From Haplomitrium mnioides (Eukaryota; Marchantiophyta; Haplomitriopsida; Calobryales), in the NCBI GenBank assembly GCA_049999725.1, contig JBNGIS010030930.1, positions 1-21,152 of the forward strand: a stretch of DNA of 21,152 nt. Reading direction: 5' to 3'. This document shows positions 19,701-21,152 of this stretch, piece by piece. The number at the start of each line of letters is the position of its first letter. Position 1 is the first letter of the stretch. Position numbers and translations under genes: made by a program. The notes below the pieces were generated by a model. The model did not search any database. It was not told where the DNA came from and worked only from the letters and a program-made list of their open reading frames with translations.

Positions 19701-20249
19701 TATTTCTAAAAGTCTTGACATTAGTTTAGATGAGTTGTATTCACATGTCTCACTATGTAGAGTTTTTTTTAGATGAGATATTTTTTAATGTCCAGTACTA
19801 TTGGATTTAGTTTGGTCAACTTGCGTTACATATGTTTTATCTATGCACTGAGTTTGGGAAATATGCATAAAAATTTGTTTGTAGAAGTCTTGACTTTAGT
19901 TTAGACAAGTTACATTTACATGTCTAACTATGTATAGCATTTGTTGAGATGATACGTTTTTAAATGTCTAGTACTATGGCATTTGAGTTATTCAACTTGC
20001 GGTTACAGATCTTTTATCTATGCACTTAGCTTGGACAATATGCATAAAGATAAGTTTCTAGAAGTCTTTACTTTATTTACATGTTTGACTATGTATAGTT
20101 TTTGTTGAGATGCACGTGTTTAATTGTCTAGTACAATTGAATTCTTTTGGTCAACTTGCGGTTACATGTCTTTCATCTATGCACTCAGTTTGGACAATAT
20201 GCATTAAGATGTGTTTCGAGAAGTCTTGACTTTAACTTATATGAGTTGC
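16702..20249. repeat. Satellite B (177-bp) tandem array, right block
   Basis: Twenty units of the same satellite as the left block. Anchors are at 16867, 17044, 17221, 17437, 17614, 17790, 17968, 18143, 18305, 18482, 18651, 18829, 19006, 19174, 19331, 19508, 19685, 19860, 20037 and 20196. Most steps are 175-178 bp; exceptions are 216 (a 40-bp internal duplication), 162, 169, 168, 157 and 159 (small deletions). Units are far more alike than those of satellite A. The anchor phase across the LINE is kept apart from about 40 missing bases, so both blocks are one array. It ends after GAGTTGC at 20249. Short plus-strand open frames at 16660-16911 and 17281-17481 are chance frames within the repeat. 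Confidence 0.97.
17291..17370. repeat. 40-bp tandem duplication within one satellite B unit
   Basis: GTGTAGAGTTTTTGTTGAGA plus the next 20 bases occurs at 17291 and again at 17331; the two copies differ only near the end (aattttt against aatttct). It lengthens this unit from 177 to 216 bp and is a local replication-slippage or unequal-exchange event. Confidence 0.93.
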
Positions 20250-21152
20250 TGTCGCTCCCCTGTTTCGGGCCTTAACCTTTTCAGGCCTTGTTTTGAGTGT
20301 AGGGGAGGATAGGTTTCGGGCTTTCAGGTTCTTTTCTGAGATGGCCCCTTACCAGTTATCGTTTTTAGGCCTTAAGAACTTCCCCCTTCCATACAGTCCT
20401 TATGTTCACCACTCACTCTTCTTGTGTTTGCACTCAACTCATTCATTCAGAACCAGTCCACATTCATCACACCCAGCATTCGTATAATTCTTTCCATATA
20501 TTCCAAAGGTCCAAGCTTGGGACCCTGCCACCTTATATGTGCTTGGGGTAGAATAGGTGCTGGTGACCTGCACCACTTGACAATACAACAAAATTGGACT
20601 CCCCCTCTCAGGGTTGTCTCAAAACTGAAAACAGATTATCCTAACTATCCTAATGTGATCTAATTCCTAACTGTGCAAAAGGATCAAGGACAGAGAGCAT
20701 TCACCCCCAAGATACCAGAACTTGTATCGAGGGATGTGACTCCCCCTCCAAGGCTGTTCCCAGGGTCTGCTCAACTGATATGATGTCCACTAATCTAACA
20801 AATCAAGGGGACACAAAGCAAAAAGGAAATCTAGCTACACAGATATAGACAAACGATTTACACACTATATACAAGAGAGATCAGAGTCCTTGAAGGCCCT
20901 CTGGATTTCTACTGATGATACTTTCCTTGTGAATCCCGCTGCCTTACAACTGCAGCCCAGCAACCCACACACCCTCCACTCCAGATAGTTTTTTAACTTC
21001 CCTCACGAGAAGCCTTGCTTTTACTTCCTCAGGCTAGGAAGAGAGTTTCTTTTACTTCCACCTCTAGAAGACAGCTTTACCAGCTGCAGGTAGCCCACTC
21101 CACCCCCGAGCCTCGACAGATCTTACTACGCAGTGCACCGGCACTAGCGCAG
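20250..21152. mobile_element. Probable LTR edge of another retrotransposon (runs off window)
   Basis: At 20250 satellite B stops mid-unit and unrelated, more GC-rich sequence begins with TGTCGCTCCCCTGTTTCGGG and runs to the window end. Starting with TG directly after satellite sequence fits an LTR terminus; on the opposite strand it would end ...AGCGACA, so orientation is undecided. Read on the minus strand, CTTGTATATAGTG at about 20863-20875 could be a TATA box, which slightly favours a minus-strand 3' LTR. Two segments starting ACTCCCCCTC at about 20599 and 20741 look like a diverged internal duplication. No gag or pol motif is visible, and the two short overlapping plus-strand open frames around 20293-20663 have no recognisable domain. 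The call rests mostly on the sharp TG boundary. Confidence 0.5.

Noticed and set aside
10855-20249. A CENP-B-box-like protein site in satellite B
   Set aside because: No stretch in the unit resembles the mammalian CENP-B box, and plants do not generally use it. A centromeric role would need chromatin data.
20293-20663. Two overlapping short ORFs as a gene at the right end
   Set aside because: The peptides are of low complexity (HSLFLCLHSTHSF-type) with no domain. The region is better explained as LTR-like non-coding sequence.

Overview
The window looks like repeat-dense heterochromatin from a plant nuclear genome, probably a land plant with a large genome; the species cannot be told from the sequence. 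The evidence is two long AT-rich tandem satellites, a Ty3/gypsy remnant with a chromodomain (chromovirus type), a decayed plant L1-type LINE, a solo LTR and the edge of another LTR-like element. I see no intact protein-coding host gene, no tRNA or rRNA gene and no CRISPR array. Every coding trace belongs to a broken transposable element.

Layout: (1) 1-27 is an (AT)n microsatellite. (2) 28-8836 is satellite A, a diverged tandem repeat with monomers of about 75-76 and 82-86 bp that often alternate, giving a dimeric period of about 158-160 bp. A solo LTR at about 3690-4087 interrupts it, flanked by a 5-6 bp target duplication. (3) 8837-9964 is a Ty3/gypsy remnant on the + strand: end of RT / start of RNase H, then an internal deletion, then the integrase core tail, integrase C-terminal domain and a broken chromodomain. 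An LTR-like start at 9965 follows, resembling the start of the solo LTR. (4) About 10026-10854 is unassigned AT-rich sequence. (5) 10855-12276 and 16702-20249 are satellite B, a regular 177-bp tandem repeat with about 28 copies in the window. (6) About 12283-16685 is an L1-type LINE inserted inside one satellite B unit, with an ORF1-like tail, deleted endonuclease, RT with YADD, zinc-knuckle C-terminus, AATAAA and a poly(A) tail. (7) 20250 to the end is non-satellite sequence that begins with TG exactly where satellite B stops; it is probably the edge of another LTR element.

The genes do not work together as a pathway. The logic is nested insertion: the satellites are the substrate, and the solo LTR, LINE and right-hand element sit inside satellite units. 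The chromovirus remnant and the unassigned block lie at the switch from satellite A to satellite B. The 177-bp period of B and the roughly 160-bp dimer of A are both nucleosome-scale, so a centromeric or pericentromeric location is a reasonable inference, but the sequence alone does not show it.
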